Origin: Brevibacterium oceani
GTDB taxonomy: Bacteria > Actinomycetota > Actinomycetes > Actinomycetales > Brevibacteriaceae
Length of the DNA stretch: 64,000 nucleotides
Assembly (NCBI RefSeq): GCF_013623835.1
Contig: NZ_JABKDE010000004.1
Location: 186,001 to 250,000 of the forward strand
Direction: 5' to 3'
Shown here: positions 19,977 through 28,006 of the stretch, piece by piece
Numbering within the stretch: position 1 is the stretch's first letter
Layout of the letters: each line of letters begins with the position of its first letter
Translations under genes and position numbers: made by a program
The notes under the pieces: model-generated
The model's input: the letters and a program-made list of their open reading frames with translations, nothing else
Databases searched by the model: none
What the model was told of the DNA's origin: nothing

Positions 19977-20320
19977 AACTGCTGCCGATTCGCTATTCCA
20001 ACAATGTCGAAACATCAACGAAGTTCTACCGGGCCCTTGGGCTGCAGGAAGGCACCTCGTCGCGACCGGGCACCTGGGTCGAGCTGCCGGCCGAAGCAGG
20101 TGTCTTGGCGATCCATCAGGCCACCAACGACGACAGAGGTCAGTGCGAACTGGCGTTCGAAGCCGAGGAACCCCTTGAGCAGATCTCCTCGCGGATGGTG
20201 GCGGCGGGGTTCGACGCCGGAGTGATCGTGGACGAGAACTTCGGGCGGTCGCTGCGGCTTCGCGACCCCGACGGCGCTTGGGTCCAAATCAACAGATTCG
20301 ACCGCGAGCTGTATACGTAA
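19973..20320 (+). CDS. VOC (glyoxalase/bleomycin-resistance) superfamily protein
   Basis: A 115-residue single VOC module with the paired beta-alpha-beta-beta-beta pattern: IRYSNNVETSTKFYRALGL at the start and SLRLRDPDGAWVQINRF at the end. Such proteins bind or modify small molecules; bleomycin-resistance types sequester a drug and others are isomerases or dioxygenases. Metal ligands are not obvious, which favours a binding role. It overlaps the RHH gene (ATGA) and the MFS gene (TAATG), so all three are translationally coupled. Substrate unknown. Confidence 0.8.
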   Translation: MKLLPIRYSNNVETSTKFYRALGLQEGTSSRPGTWVELPAEAGVLAIHQATNDDRGQCELAFEAEEPLEQISSRMVAAGFDAGVIVDENFGRSLRLRDPDGAWVQINRFDRELYT

Positions 20321-21636
20321 TGACCGAGAGGGCGCGAGGGAGCGGCAGCGTCGCCGCACTCGCCACGGGCATCGTCGTGGTGGAGTTCGCGACCGCGGTC
20401 TCGCGCTTCGTCGCATCGACGCTGCTTCCGGTGATCGCACCGGATCTGGACGCCCGCAGTCAGCTCGCGCTGTTGCTCGCCGGTTCCAGCTTGGGTCTGT
20501 TCGTCGCGATTCCGCTGACCGGGCCCGCGCTTCGCCGCTTGGGCTCGCGTGGGGTATTAGGTGTCGGCGTCGTCGGATACCTCGCTGGGCTTGGCGTATC
20601 GGCTGCGGCTCCCACGGGGTTGGTGTTCGCCCTCGGACAATTCGTCAGTGGTTCTTCCGGGGGTCTGCTGGCACTCTTCGGGTTCAGCGCGGCAATTAAG
20701 CACCTTGACGATTCGACGCGTGCGCGGGTCGTTGCGATCTCCGCATCGATGTGGATTCTGCCCGCGCTGATCGGTCCCGCGGCCACTCTGGGACTGGAAC
20801 ATCTCATCGGGTGGCGTTGGGCACTCCTCGTGCCGATTCCCATTGTCCTGATCGGACGTCTGCTCATCGTCAGAGCCGTACAGGATGACGAACTGGGTCC
20901 CAGATCGAAGGGGCCAGTCGGGCGTATGATGCTGATTCCGATCGGTGCCGCCTGCGTCATGTTCGGTTCTGAACTCATTGTCACGTCCGTGATCGGGGTT
21001 GTCATCGCGGCGGTCGGGATCGGCGCAGTGATGCCTCGAGGGACAGCGCGATTGCGCCGGGGAGTGCCCTCGGCACTGGTGGCGATGCTGTTGTTCGGCT
21101 TCGGCTACTTCGGTGCTGACAGTCTCATCACCATCCTCTTGGCGGACGGATTCGGAGTGAGCTTGGGCAAAGCCGCAATCGTCCTCAGCGCGGCACCGCT
21201 GGCGTGGGGAGTGACAAGTCTGATCCAGACCTCCCTGGTGCGCGGCGTCGGTTCGCCGCGGTTGTCTCAGCTGGGCTTGGCAGCAGCAGGACTGTCGGCG
21301 ATGACGTTGGTGGCAGGCCTCGAGCTGTGGCCTTCTTATTCCTTGGCTCTCGTCGCATGGACGCTCTCGGGAGTGGGTGTGGGATTGGCCTACCCCTCGT
21401 TGTATGTGCTGGCCAGCAGGCCCGAGAAGAGTGGAATCGGCCCGAGTGAACTGGCGGTCGCAGTCATCACTGCCGAAGACTTCGGGGGATTGATGGGCAG
21501 GATGGTCGGGGGAGCCATCGGATCAGTCAATGGTGACACCGGGCTGAGCGTCGCCTACGCGGTGTTCGCTCTCGCGCTCTTCGGAGCGGTCGCCGTGGCC
21601 GGTCGGGCCATATCGACGGAAGAGAGTCAGTCTTGA
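20320..21636 (+). CDS. MFS transporter (12 TM, exporter-like)
   Basis: A 438-residue major facilitator protein with about twelve hydrophobic helices. The loop 2-3 region reads GPALRRLGSRGVLG, a weak version of the MFS motif A. Helix 5 contains WILPALIGPAATLGLE, like the antiporter motif C. This and the VOC neighbour suggest drug or metabolite export. The start is set by the TAATG overlap with the VOC stop. Its 3' end overlaps the convergent small membrane gene by ten bases. Confidence 0.85.
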   Translation: MTERARGSGSVAALATGIVVVEFATAVSRFVASTLLPVIAPDLDARSQLALLLAGSSLGLFVAIPLTGPALRRLGSRGVLGVGVVGYLAGLGVSAAAPTGLVFALGQFVSGSSGGLLALFGFSAAIKHLDDSTRARVVAISASMWILPALIGPAATLGLEHLIGWRWALLVPIPIVLIGRLLIVRAVQDDELGPRSKGPVGRMMLIPIGAACVMFGSELIVTSVIGVVIAAVGIGAVMPRGTARLRRGVPSALVAMLLFGFGYFGADSLITILLADGFGVSLGKAAIVLSAAPLAWGVTSLIQTSLVRGVGSPRLSQLGLAAAGLSAMTLVAGLELWPSYSLALVAWTLSGVGVGLAYPSLYVLASRPEKSGIGPSELAVAVITAEDFGGLMGRMVGGAIGSVNGDTGLSVAYAVFALALFGAVAVAGRAISTEESQS

Positions 21637-21842
21637 CCGTCGCCGCCAATGCGGGTGACGATCGCGTGGATGATGAGCTTCGCGAGGTAGTAGGCGCCGA
21701 AGTACCCGACCCCTGCTGCGACCACAGTGACGAGAAGGTTGCTCTCTCCGGTTCCGGCCATGGCCAGTCCCGCGAAGATCGCGGCAGAGATCGCCGCGAG
21801 ATACGGGATCAGCCGCAGTATGGGAGTGTCGGTCTCGCTCAT
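21627..21842 (-). CDS. Small two-helix membrane protein, unknown function
   Basis: A 71-residue protein with two hydrophobic segments (about residues 9-29 and 36-60), short charged ends and a Gly-Gly-Asp tail. I do not recognise the family. It is convergent with, and overlaps, the MFS gene. The start is uncertain: ATG 21842 is used, an in-frame ATG lies four codons upstream, and neither has a good ribosome site. Confidence 0.5.
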   Translation of the reverse strand: MSETDTPILRLIPYLAAISAAIFAGLAMAGTGESNLLVTVVAAGVGYFGAYYLAKLIIHAIVTRIGGDGQD

Positions 21843-21944
21843 GGAAGCGAGCATATCAACGGGCCGTAGTGGGGGAACTGAGGGTCTCGAAGTTGAATGG
21901 TCGCCTGCTGCGTCGACCAACAGAGATGCGGCTCAGACTAATCA

Positions 21945-21973
21945 TGTACGTTTCACCTCTCGAAATGTACAAT
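21945..21973 (+). promoter_or_regulatory. Autoregulatory promoter of the Phd/RelE pair
   Basis: TGTACGTTT (21945-21953) is mirrored by AAATGTACA (21963-21971) at eight of nine positions. The right arm overlaps a -10 hexamer TACAAT (21968-21973). Six bases separate the hexamer from the antitoxin ATG, so the transcript is likely leaderless. Operator function is inferred from toxin-antitoxin practice. Confidence 0.6.
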
Positions 21974-21979
21974 TGAGTT

Positions 21980-22228
21980 ATGACTACGCTCAGTGCCTCC
22001 GATGCTCGCAAGTCGTTTGCCTCAGTTATCGAGACTGCTATGTCCGAGGCTGTCTTCGTCGAGCGCCGCGGGGAACCTCAGGTCGTCGTCATCAGTGCTG
22101 CCGAATACGAACGTCTGATGGCAGCGGCGGAGGAGATTGAGGACGTCGCTGCGTTTGACGAAGCGATGTCCGAGGAAGGCGACAATATCCCCTGGGAGCA
22201 GGTGAAGTCCGACCTTGGGTGGCAGTGA
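21980..22228 (+). CDS. Type II antitoxin, Phd/YefM family
   Basis: An 82-residue antitoxin. The N-terminal DNA-binding part reads TTLSASDARKSFASVIETA and VFVERRGEPQVVVISAAEYERL, the Phd/YefM hallmark. The acidic C-terminal part (AAAEEIEDVAAFDEAMSEEG onward) would wrap the toxin. It neutralises the RelE-type toxin encoded next and represses its own promoter through the flanking inverted repeat. The stop overlaps the toxin start by one base (TGATG). Confidence 0.88.
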   Translation: MTTLSASDARKSFASVIETAMSEAVFVERRGEPQVVVISAAEYERLMAAAEEIEDVAAFDEAMSEEGDNIPWEQVKSDLGWQ

Positions 22229-22491
22229 TGGTGGCCTACGAAATCGAGGTCCGGCCGGCAGCGCTCCGGGCGCTTCGACGGATCGATCGCAAGGATCAGG
22301 CTCGTATTCGTGGGGCTATTGCATTGCTGGCGACGAACCCAAGGCCGCCGGGGGCTATCGCGCTCAAGGGACGATCTGGACTTCGCGTCCGAGTCGGAAA
22401 CTACAGAATCATCTATCTGATCGAAGACGGCAAGCTTCTGATCGTGGTAGTGGCCATTGGCCACAGACGAGAGATCTACAGAGATCATTGA
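22228..22491 (+). CDS. Type II toxin, RelE/ParE family
   Basis: An 87-residue RelE-fold toxin. It carries the family C-terminal pattern LRVRVGNYRIIYLI and VVVAIGHRREIYR. In ribosome-dependent RelE relatives such basic and aromatic residues cut mRNA in the A site; ParE relatives instead act on gyrase, and the sequence leans to RelE. It starts within the antitoxin stop codon, so expression depends on antitoxin translation. A longer GTG frame (22219) would only overlap more. Confidence 0.85.
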   Translation: MVAYEIEVRPAALRALRRIDRKDQARIRGAIALLATNPRPPGAIALKGRSGLRVRVGNYRIIYLIEDGKLLIVVVAIGHRREIYRDH

Positions 22492-22596
22492 GATGTGTAG
22501 ATCGTCTGTCCGGAAATCGAAGGTTCTGAATCGTTCGTGGCGGTGAGACTCACAATGATGTGTCGGCAGGCAGGCACGGAGTCTATGGTGGAGATC

Positions 22597-23067
22597 ATGA
22601 CCGAGGCTGACTGGGTGGCCAACCGCGACGAGGCGGTACCCGAGGACGTAGAACGACTGCTCGTCACCGCGCCCGAATGGTTCGGTCGTCCCGAATCCAA
22701 TGCCGAGTACATTGACGACGCTCGGACCATGGAGACGTGGACGGTGCGTGACGATGACGGTCGCGTCGTCGGAGTCACTCTTGTGGTTCATCATTTCCCG
22801 CAGACGAGCGAAATCCACTTCACGGTCGTCGACCGCAGCGCGCACGGTCAGGGCGTCGGGTCGGAGCTGATTCGCGCGATCGTCGATGATCTGCGCCGTC
22901 GCGGAGTCGACATGCTGATGGTGAAGACTCTCGGAGCCTCGTGCCCTGATCCGAATTACGCGCGCACTCGGAACTTCTACGAGACGATGGGATTCATTCC
23001 GCTCGAGGAGATCGACCTGTGGGGTGCCGATACCCCCTGCCTCATCATGGCCAAACCTTTGACATGA
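22597..23067 (+). CDS. GNAT family N-acetyltransferase
   Basis: A 156-residue acetyl-CoA-dependent acyltransferase. The acetyl-CoA loop appears as RSAHGQGVGSELIRAIV (Q/RxxGxG/A), followed by ARTRNFYETMGFIPLEE. The substrate is unknown. ATG 22597 is preferred because GGTGGAG lies a few bases upstream; the frame stays open upstream from 22537. Its stop overlaps the next GNAT gene by four bases (ATGA), so two acetyltransferases form one unit. Confidence 0.85.
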   Translation: MTEADWVANRDEAVPEDVERLLVTAPEWFGRPESNAEYIDDARTMETWTVRDDDGRVVGVTLVVHHFPQTSEIHFTVVDRSAHGQGVGSELIRAIVDDLRRRGVDMLMVKTLGASCPDPNYARTRNFYETMGFIPLEEIDLWGADTPCLIMAKPLT

Positions 23068-23615
23068 CACTTCCGCCATGGCCGAGCCGACCACCTGCGC
23101 ATGGGTCCGTCTTCCTTCGCGAAGTCGGACCGGAAGATGTAGGAATGGCACGGGAACTCTCGACCGATCCGTATGTTCCTCAGACAGGATCCTTGCCGTT
23201 TAATGCCTCGATTGATGACGCACGTGCCTGGATCACCAGGCAGCAGGGCCGGCATCCGGAGGGAGTGGGGTTTTCATTCGCCATTGCTACGGGAACGAGT
23301 GGTCGGGCCGTCGGGCACTGCGGGCTGTGGCTGAGCGATCTCGATGCTGGACTGGCGACGGCTGGTTATGCGATTGTCCCCTCACAGCGGAGGCGCGGCT
23401 ACGCCACGGATGCACTTCTGGCGCTGACTGCCTTCGGTTGGACAATGCCAGACCTCACCCGAATCGTCCTCCATATCGAGCCATGGAATACCGCGTCGCA
23501 GCGCACGGCCGAACGGGCCAAGTACGTGCGGCACGAAGCGACAGCCGACCATCGGATCTTCAATGGCGAGACCAGAGAGATGCTGGTCTATGTGGCTTCG
23601 AAGCAGGCTGCCTAG
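23064..23615 (+). CDS. GNAT family N-acetyltransferase (RimJ/RimL-like)
   Basis: A 183-residue acetyltransferase of the RimJ/RimL-like subgroup: FLREVGPEDVG at the N-terminus, GYAIVPSQRRRGYATDALLAL as the acetyl-CoA loop, and a final HIEPWNTASQRTAERA. Substrates of this group range from ribosomal protein N-termini to aminoglycosides and cannot be assigned. It is translationally coupled to the preceding GNAT gene and convergent with a third, unrelated GNAT gene. Confidence 0.85.
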   Translation: MTLPPWPSRPPAHGSVFLREVGPEDVGMARELSTDPYVPQTGSLPFNASIDDARAWITRQQGRHPEGVGFSFAIATGTSGRAVGHCGLWLSDLDAGLATAGYAIVPSQRRRGYATDALLALTAFGWTMPDLTRIVLHIEPWNTASQRTAERAKYVRHEATADHRIFNGETREMLVYVASKQAA

Positions 23616-23630
23616 GTCAAGCAGGTCGAC

Positions 23631-24074
23631 TCAGTGCTCAGGAGTGAACCTCAGAACATTCGTCTCTCGCCGAACGAATCCGATAGACTCATAGAGTCGA
23701 ATCGCCGATTCTCGCGATGGTCGCGACGTGAGGTCAAGGCTTCGCATCTCTCGTTCCGCAGCCATCATTGTCATGCGCTGAAGCAGCATTCTGGCAATAC
23801 CCCTCCCACGCATTTCTTCATGGACCACGACGTCTTCGACATGACCGCGTCTGCCTGTCGGCAGCGGAATATCCACGAATGTGGCCATACCGACGATCCT
23901 GCCTCTTGAGCGTGCAGCAAGAACGTCGACACCGTCGTGTTCGAGTCCGGCTTGGAACCGAGCCCGGTCGAAGGCGGCGGTCGACGACAGCTGCTTCAGT
24001 AGGGCCGACAAGCTATCTGCATCTTCGTCGGTGATTGTTGTGAGCAACTCGAGGTGGATCTTCGGCTCGTCCAC
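23631..24074 (-). CDS. GNAT family N-acetyltransferase
   Basis: A 147-residue minimal GNAT domain with VEDVVVHEEMRGRGIARMLL as acetyl-CoA loop and SAIRLYESIGFVRRETN at the end. Function unknown. It is the third acetyltransferase within 1.5 kb but does not closely resemble the other two, so this looks like accumulation of accessory genes rather than tandem duplication. Confidence 0.85.
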   Translation of the reverse strand: MDEPKIHLELLTTITDEDADSLSALLKQLSSTAAFDRARFQAGLEHDGVDVLAARSRGRIVGMATFVDIPLPTGRRGHVEDVVVHEEMRGRGIARMLLQRMTMMAAEREMRSLDLTSRPSRESAIRLYESIGFVRRETNVLRFTPEH

Positions 24075-24242
24075 GTGTGCAAACTACCAGTTCCAGCATC
24101 GTGCTCGTGAGTGAACGAGAGCTACTGAGCCATCAGTGCGCTGGCCCGGCGGTGCCTTGAACTTCGGATTGAGCCACAAGTGCGGAGCGACCTAGAAGCC
24201 CGTTTAGTGGTTTCTGCACTCTCAAGCCTGGAGAATGAGATC

Positions 24243-24689
24243 ATGGCTGACGGCAGCGAAGTGTGGGGCATTGAGAAGTCGGTGCTGATCAGGGCATCGG
24301 TCACCGAGGTGTGGCCTCATATTCGGGACGCGAGATTGCTGAGCCGGTGGTGGTGCCCTCCGCCGGCAATCCGAATCACGTTCGACCCCCACCCGGGTGC
24401 CGCCTACTCGGAGCGATACGACGACGGAACCCACTCGTATGCGATTGACGGTGACATTCTCGAGCTCGACCCGCCTCGTGGGGTGACGATTCGGCGGAAG
24501 ACCAACGGTCGGTTCGGTGACAGTGACCAGGTCAGCATCAACCTCGGCGAACAGGATTCTCGGGCCCGCGTCCGTCTGCACCATTCGTTCCCGGATCTCC
24601 CTGCTCATCGGCGAGGCGGAGCCTATGACTTCTACGCCGACGGATGGGACTTCAGTCTCAGCCTGCTCAGCGCAGAGGTCGCCCGCTAA
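24243..24689 (+). CDS. SRPBCC (AHSA1/START-like) domain protein
   Basis: A 148-residue helix-grip protein: VWGIEKSVLIRASVTEVWPHI near the start, a short loop LLSRWWCPPP, then beta strands ending in YDFYADGWDFSLSLL. The family binds hydrophobic ligands or acts as a co-chaperone-like domain. ATG 24243 is chosen; the GTG-initiated frame from 24180 adds non-conserved residues. Upstream (24075-24242) nothing else is recognisable. Confidence 0.75.
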   Translation: MADGSEVWGIEKSVLIRASVTEVWPHIRDARLLSRWWCPPPAIRITFDPHPGAAYSERYDDGTHSYAIDGDILELDPPRGVTIRRKTNGRFGDSDQVSINLGEQDSRARVRLHHSFPDLPAHRRGGAYDFYADGWDFSLSLLSAEVAR

Positions 24690-24789
24690 CTACGCGACGA
24701 TTGACCGGCTAAATGAAGTAGACGCAGACGACCTGAGTGGAAGACTGCCTGCTCGAAACTTGCAGGATTCTCGTCGAGCCGCTGAGCAA

Positions 24790-25815
24790 TCAATGGGCCT
24801 GGCCGTAACTGTAGCTGGCAGCGGACACGTCCTCCATGAGCACTGAGAACATCTCTGTCATGTCGACTGCGACCTCCGCATAGTGTGAAATCAGATCAGC
24901 AGACTCGCCGAGTGCGGTTCGAACAGGTTCGAGTTCGGGTGCATTCGACTGAGAAGCAGCACGCAAGAGCGCCATCCGTTCTGGCTCTGATGTGAAACCG
25001 AGTTCGAAGAGCACCCAGTGGAAGAGATGCATCAAGCCGGAGTCGCGGTCGAAGCCCGCATGCACGGGTAGAGACGCCTTTTCATCGACGGTGAGTTCGA
25101 ACTCATGATGAAGGGACAACCCGAAGTCCGTGAAGAGCAACCTGCCCTCATGGACCAGAGTATTTCCCGGGTGAACGTCAAAATGGTGGAACCCTTCAGC
25201 GTTCATCCACTCCGTAGCTTCAACAATCTGGTGCACGGCGTCTGCGACGACTGGCTCGCCCGCGCCATCACCTATTCTTCGGCGAAGCTGCGCCCCCAGA
25301 GTCTCCGGCACATACTCCAACAGAAGCACCACGCCGGCAGTCGCTGATTTCAACTCCTGGAGGTTCTTCGTGAGCTGGTGCCAATAAGGCCCCCACTGAC
25401 GTCGCGGGCCCTCGCCGTCGAACTCGCTGAGATCGATATCGCAGTGTAGGTCGAGGATTCGCGAGCCGAACAGCAACGGAAAGAAGTCCGCCTTGCCGGT
25501 CTGAACCCACTCAGACGTCATCCGATGTGCCGCCAGTTCTCGGCCGACACCGTGCCCCAGACTTCCGATCCCGTAGTGCGAGACGAACGGAAGGCTCAAA
25601 CGATCGACAGTCGAGTAGGGATCGTTCTCTTCGCTGCGGGGCACGGGCAAGTATTTGATGAAGACAGGCTCTCCATTGATGGTCCCGACTTTGGTCGTCC
25701 CGCCGATGCCGACTCCCACGGTCCGTGCATTGTCCACGAGAGCTCGCAGTTGGGCATCATCGAGCTGGTCGACTTCGGCTGCGATCCGTCTGGCACGATC
25801 CACGCGGTCGGTCAT
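24790..25815 (-). CDS. Protein-kinase-like (aminoglycoside phosphotransferase-type) protein
   Basis: A 341-residue protein with the kinase-like fold. It has a glycine loop region GVGIGGTTKVG with VFIKYLP (ATP-binding Lys), a hinge LLLEYVPETL, the catalytic loop FHHFDVHPGNTLV (H-x-D-x4-N) and the metal motif LFTDFGLS. The residues needed for phosphotransfer are present. Whether it acts on a small molecule or protein is unknown. It is divergent from the aldehyde dehydrogenase gene across about 200 bases and ends the accessory block. Confidence 0.7.
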   Translation of the reverse strand: MTDRVDRARRIAAEVDQLDDAQLRALVDNARTVGVGIGGTTKVGTINGEPVFIKYLPVPRSEENDPYSTVDRLSLPFVSHYGIGSLGHGVGRELAAHRMTSEWVQTGKADFFPLLFGSRILDLHCDIDLSEFDGEGPRRQWGPYWHQLTKNLQELKSATAGVVLLLEYVPETLGAQLRRRIGDGAGEPVVADAVHQIVEATEWMNAEGFHHFDVHPGNTLVHEGRLLFTDFGLSLHHEFELTVDEKASLPVHAGFDRDSGLMHLFHWVLFELGFTSEPERMALLRAASQSNAPELEPVRTALGESADLISHYAEVAVDMTEMFSVLMEDVSAASYSYGQAH

Positions 25816-26011
25816 GACCTCACTCTAGACTCCGACCCGAACGGGACCGGCGAACTTGGTGACGAAGCGATGACAACTATTGTCCGCAACGACACTCCGG
25901 CCTATGGTGAGAGGACACGGACTCATCCGCTTCGCGCCGATGTCAGAGACCCGGCGCAGCGTGCCAAACCGCATGTGAGACGGAGTGGATGGACTCACAC
26001 GAAGGAGTGTC

Positions 26012-27535
26012 ATGGCAGTCTACTCAGCACCCGGTACCGACGGTTCGCTCGTCACGTTCAAGCCCCGCTACGAGAACTTTATCGGCGGGGAGTGGGTGCC
26101 TCCGAAAGACGGCAACTACTTCGAGAACATCACTCCCGTGACCGGTCAGGTCTTCACCGAGATCCCCAGCTCCACCGCCGACGACGTCGAAACCGCCCTC
26201 GACGCCGCCTGGGCAGCGGCACCGACCTGGGGGAAGACCTCGGCAACGGAACGCGCGAACATTCTGCTCAAGATCGCCGACCACATCGAATCCAACCTCG
26301 AGATGCTCGCCGTCGCCGAGACCTGGGACAACGGCAAAGGCATCCGCGAACCCCTGGCTGCCGACCTGCCGCTGGCCGTCGATCACTTCCGCTACTTCGC
26401 TTCGGCGATCCGGGCGCAGGAAGGCGGCATCTCGCAGATCGACGACGACACCGTCGCCTACCACTTCCACGAACCCCTCGGCGTCGTCGGACAGATCATC
26501 CCCTGGAACTTCCCCCTGCTCATGGCCACGTGGAAACTCGCCCCGGCGCTCGCCGCCGGCAACTGCGTCGTCCTCAAACCCGCCGAACAGACCCCCGCCT
26601 CGATCCTCGTCCTCGCCGAACTCATCGGCGACCTGCTGCCGCCCGGAGTCCTCAACATCATCAACGGCTTCGGCGTCGAAGCGGGCAAACCGCTGGCCTC
26701 GAACAAGCGCATCCGCAAGATCGCGTTCACCGGTGAGACCACGACCGGGCGCCTGATCATGCAGTACGCCTCGCAGAACATCATCCCCGTGACCCTCGAA
26801 CTCGGCGGCAAGTCACCGAACATCTTCTTCGACGACGTCCTCGCCGCCGACGACAGCTACCGCGACAAAGCACTCGAAGGCTTCGCGATGTTCGCCCTCA
26901 ACCAGGGTGAGGTCTGCACCTGCCCGTCCCGTGCACTCGTCCAGGAATCGATCTTCGACGACTTCGTCGCCGCCGGCATCGAACGCGTCCGCGCCGTCAA
27001 ACAGGGCAACCCGCTCGACACCGACACCCAGGTCGGTGCGCAGGCCTCGAACGACCAGTACGAGAAGATCATGTCCTACCTCAAGATCGGCAAGGACGAA
27101 GGCGCCGAAGTGCTCATCGGCGGCGACAAGGCCGAACTCGACGGCGACCTCGCCGGCGGCTATTACATCCAGCCCACGATCTTCAAGGGCACGAACACGA
27201 TGCGCATCTTCCAGGAGGAGATCTTCGGACCCGTCGTGGCACTCACCTCATTCACCGACTACGACGATGCGATCTCCACGGCCAACGACACCCTCTACGG
27301 CCTCGGCGCGGGAGTCTGGGCCCGCAACGGCAACACCGCCTACCGTGCCGGCCGTGACATCCAAGCCGGTCGCGTCTGGGTGAACAACTACCACGCCTAC
27401 CCCGCGCACGCGGCGTTCGGCGGCTACAAGTCCTCGGGCATCGGACGTGAGAACCACCTGATGATGCTCGACCACTACCAGCAGACGAAGAACCTGCTGG
27501 TCAGCTACTCCGAAAATGCACAAGGATTCTTCTGA
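26012..27535 (+). CDS. NAD-dependent (acet)aldehyde dehydrogenase, ExaC/AcoD type
   Basis: Oxidises acetaldehyde or related aldehydes to acids. It has 507 residues with [18 protein letters not shown] (catalytic Glu) and [11 protein letters not shown] (nucleophile Cys with the neighbouring Cys typical of this subgroup). The ATG at 26012 has GAAGGAG eight bases upstream. It is coupled by TGATG to a DUF779 gene, the usual partner of AcoD/ExaC-type dehydrogenases, which supports the acetaldehyde assignment. Confidence 0.92.
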   Translation: MAVYSAPGTDGSLVTFKPRYENFIGGEWVPPKDGNYFENITPVTGQVFTEIPSSTADDVETALDAAWAAAPTWGKTSATERANILLKIADHIESNLEMLAVAETWDNGKGIREPLAADLPLAVDHFRYFASAIRAQEGGISQIDDDTVAYHFHEPLGVVGQIIPWNFPLLMATWKLAPALAAGNCVVLKPAEQTPASILVLAELIGDLLPPGVLNIINGFGVEAGKPLASNKRIRKIAFTGETTTGRLIMQYASQNIIPVTLELGGKSPNIFFDDVLAADDSYRDKALEGFAMFALNQGEVCTCPSRALVQESIFDDFVAAGIERVRAVKQGNPLDTDTQVGAQASNDQYEKIMSYLKIGKDEGAEVLIGGDKAELDGDLAGGYYIQPTIFKGTNTMRIFQEEIFGPVVALTSFTDYDDAISTANDTLYGLGAGVWARNGNTAYRAGRDIQAGRVWVNNYHAYPAHAAFGGYKSSGIGRENHLMMLDHYQQTKNLLVSYSENAQGFF

Positions 27536-27954
27536 TGAGCGATATCACCGAAACAGCCGCACTCGAGTCGACCCCGACGATCGAGGGCGAAGAGAAATCG
27601 CGGGTGGCGATGACTCAGGCCACCGTCGACCTGCTGACCAACCTCGTCGACAAGCACGGACAGCTGATGTTCCACCAGTCCGGCGGCTGCTGTGACGGGT
27701 CGTCGCCGATGTGCTTCCCCGAGGGCGACTTCCTCACCTCGGAGGCCGATGTGCTGCTGGGCCACTTCGAACTGCCGATCGACGACACCGAGAAGGCCGG
27801 TCTGGACTTCTGGATGTCGACCGAGCAGTTCGAGTACTGGAAGCACACGCATCTGACCATCGATGTGGTGCCCGGACGCGGCAGCGGCTTCAGCGTCGAA
27901 TCGCCGACGGGCAACCGCTTCATCATCCGCTCAGCACTCATGGACGTCGCCTGA
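27535..27954 (+). CDS. DUF779 family protein
   Basis: A 139-residue DUF779 protein with the conserved QSGGCCDGSSPMCFP cysteine cluster, likely a metal site. The family is nearly always encoded beside acetaldehyde dehydrogenase. Its role is unknown, and a redox or assembly helper for the dehydrogenase has only been suggested. It starts inside the dehydrogenase stop codon. The first 25 residues are acidic and not conserved; a later in-frame ATG near 27610 could be the true start. Confidence 0.88.
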   Translation: MSDITETAALESTPTIEGEEKSRVAMTQATVDLLTNLVDKHGQLMFHQSGGCCDGSSPMCFPEGDFLTSEADVLLGHFELPIDDTEKAGLDFWMSTEQFEYWKHTHLTIDVVPGRGSGFSVESPTGNRFIIRSALMDVA

Positions 27955-27981
27955 AACGAGGCACGTCCGTGGGACCGCCGG

Positions 27982-28006
27982 CGCCGGGGAAGTCACTTCC
28001 CCGGCG
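27982..28006. terminator. Hairpin between the DUF779 gene and the CMD/AhpD gene
   Basis: An 11-base perfect stem CGCCGGGGAAG/CTTCCCCGGCG with TCA loop. It overlaps the stop codon of the convergent CMD/AhpD gene. There is no T tract; function as a bidirectional terminator is inferred. Confidence 0.6.

Noticed and set aside
22597..24074. Tandem duplication of GNAT genes
   Set aside because: The three proteins differ in length, subgroup and motif sequence, so they are independent family members.
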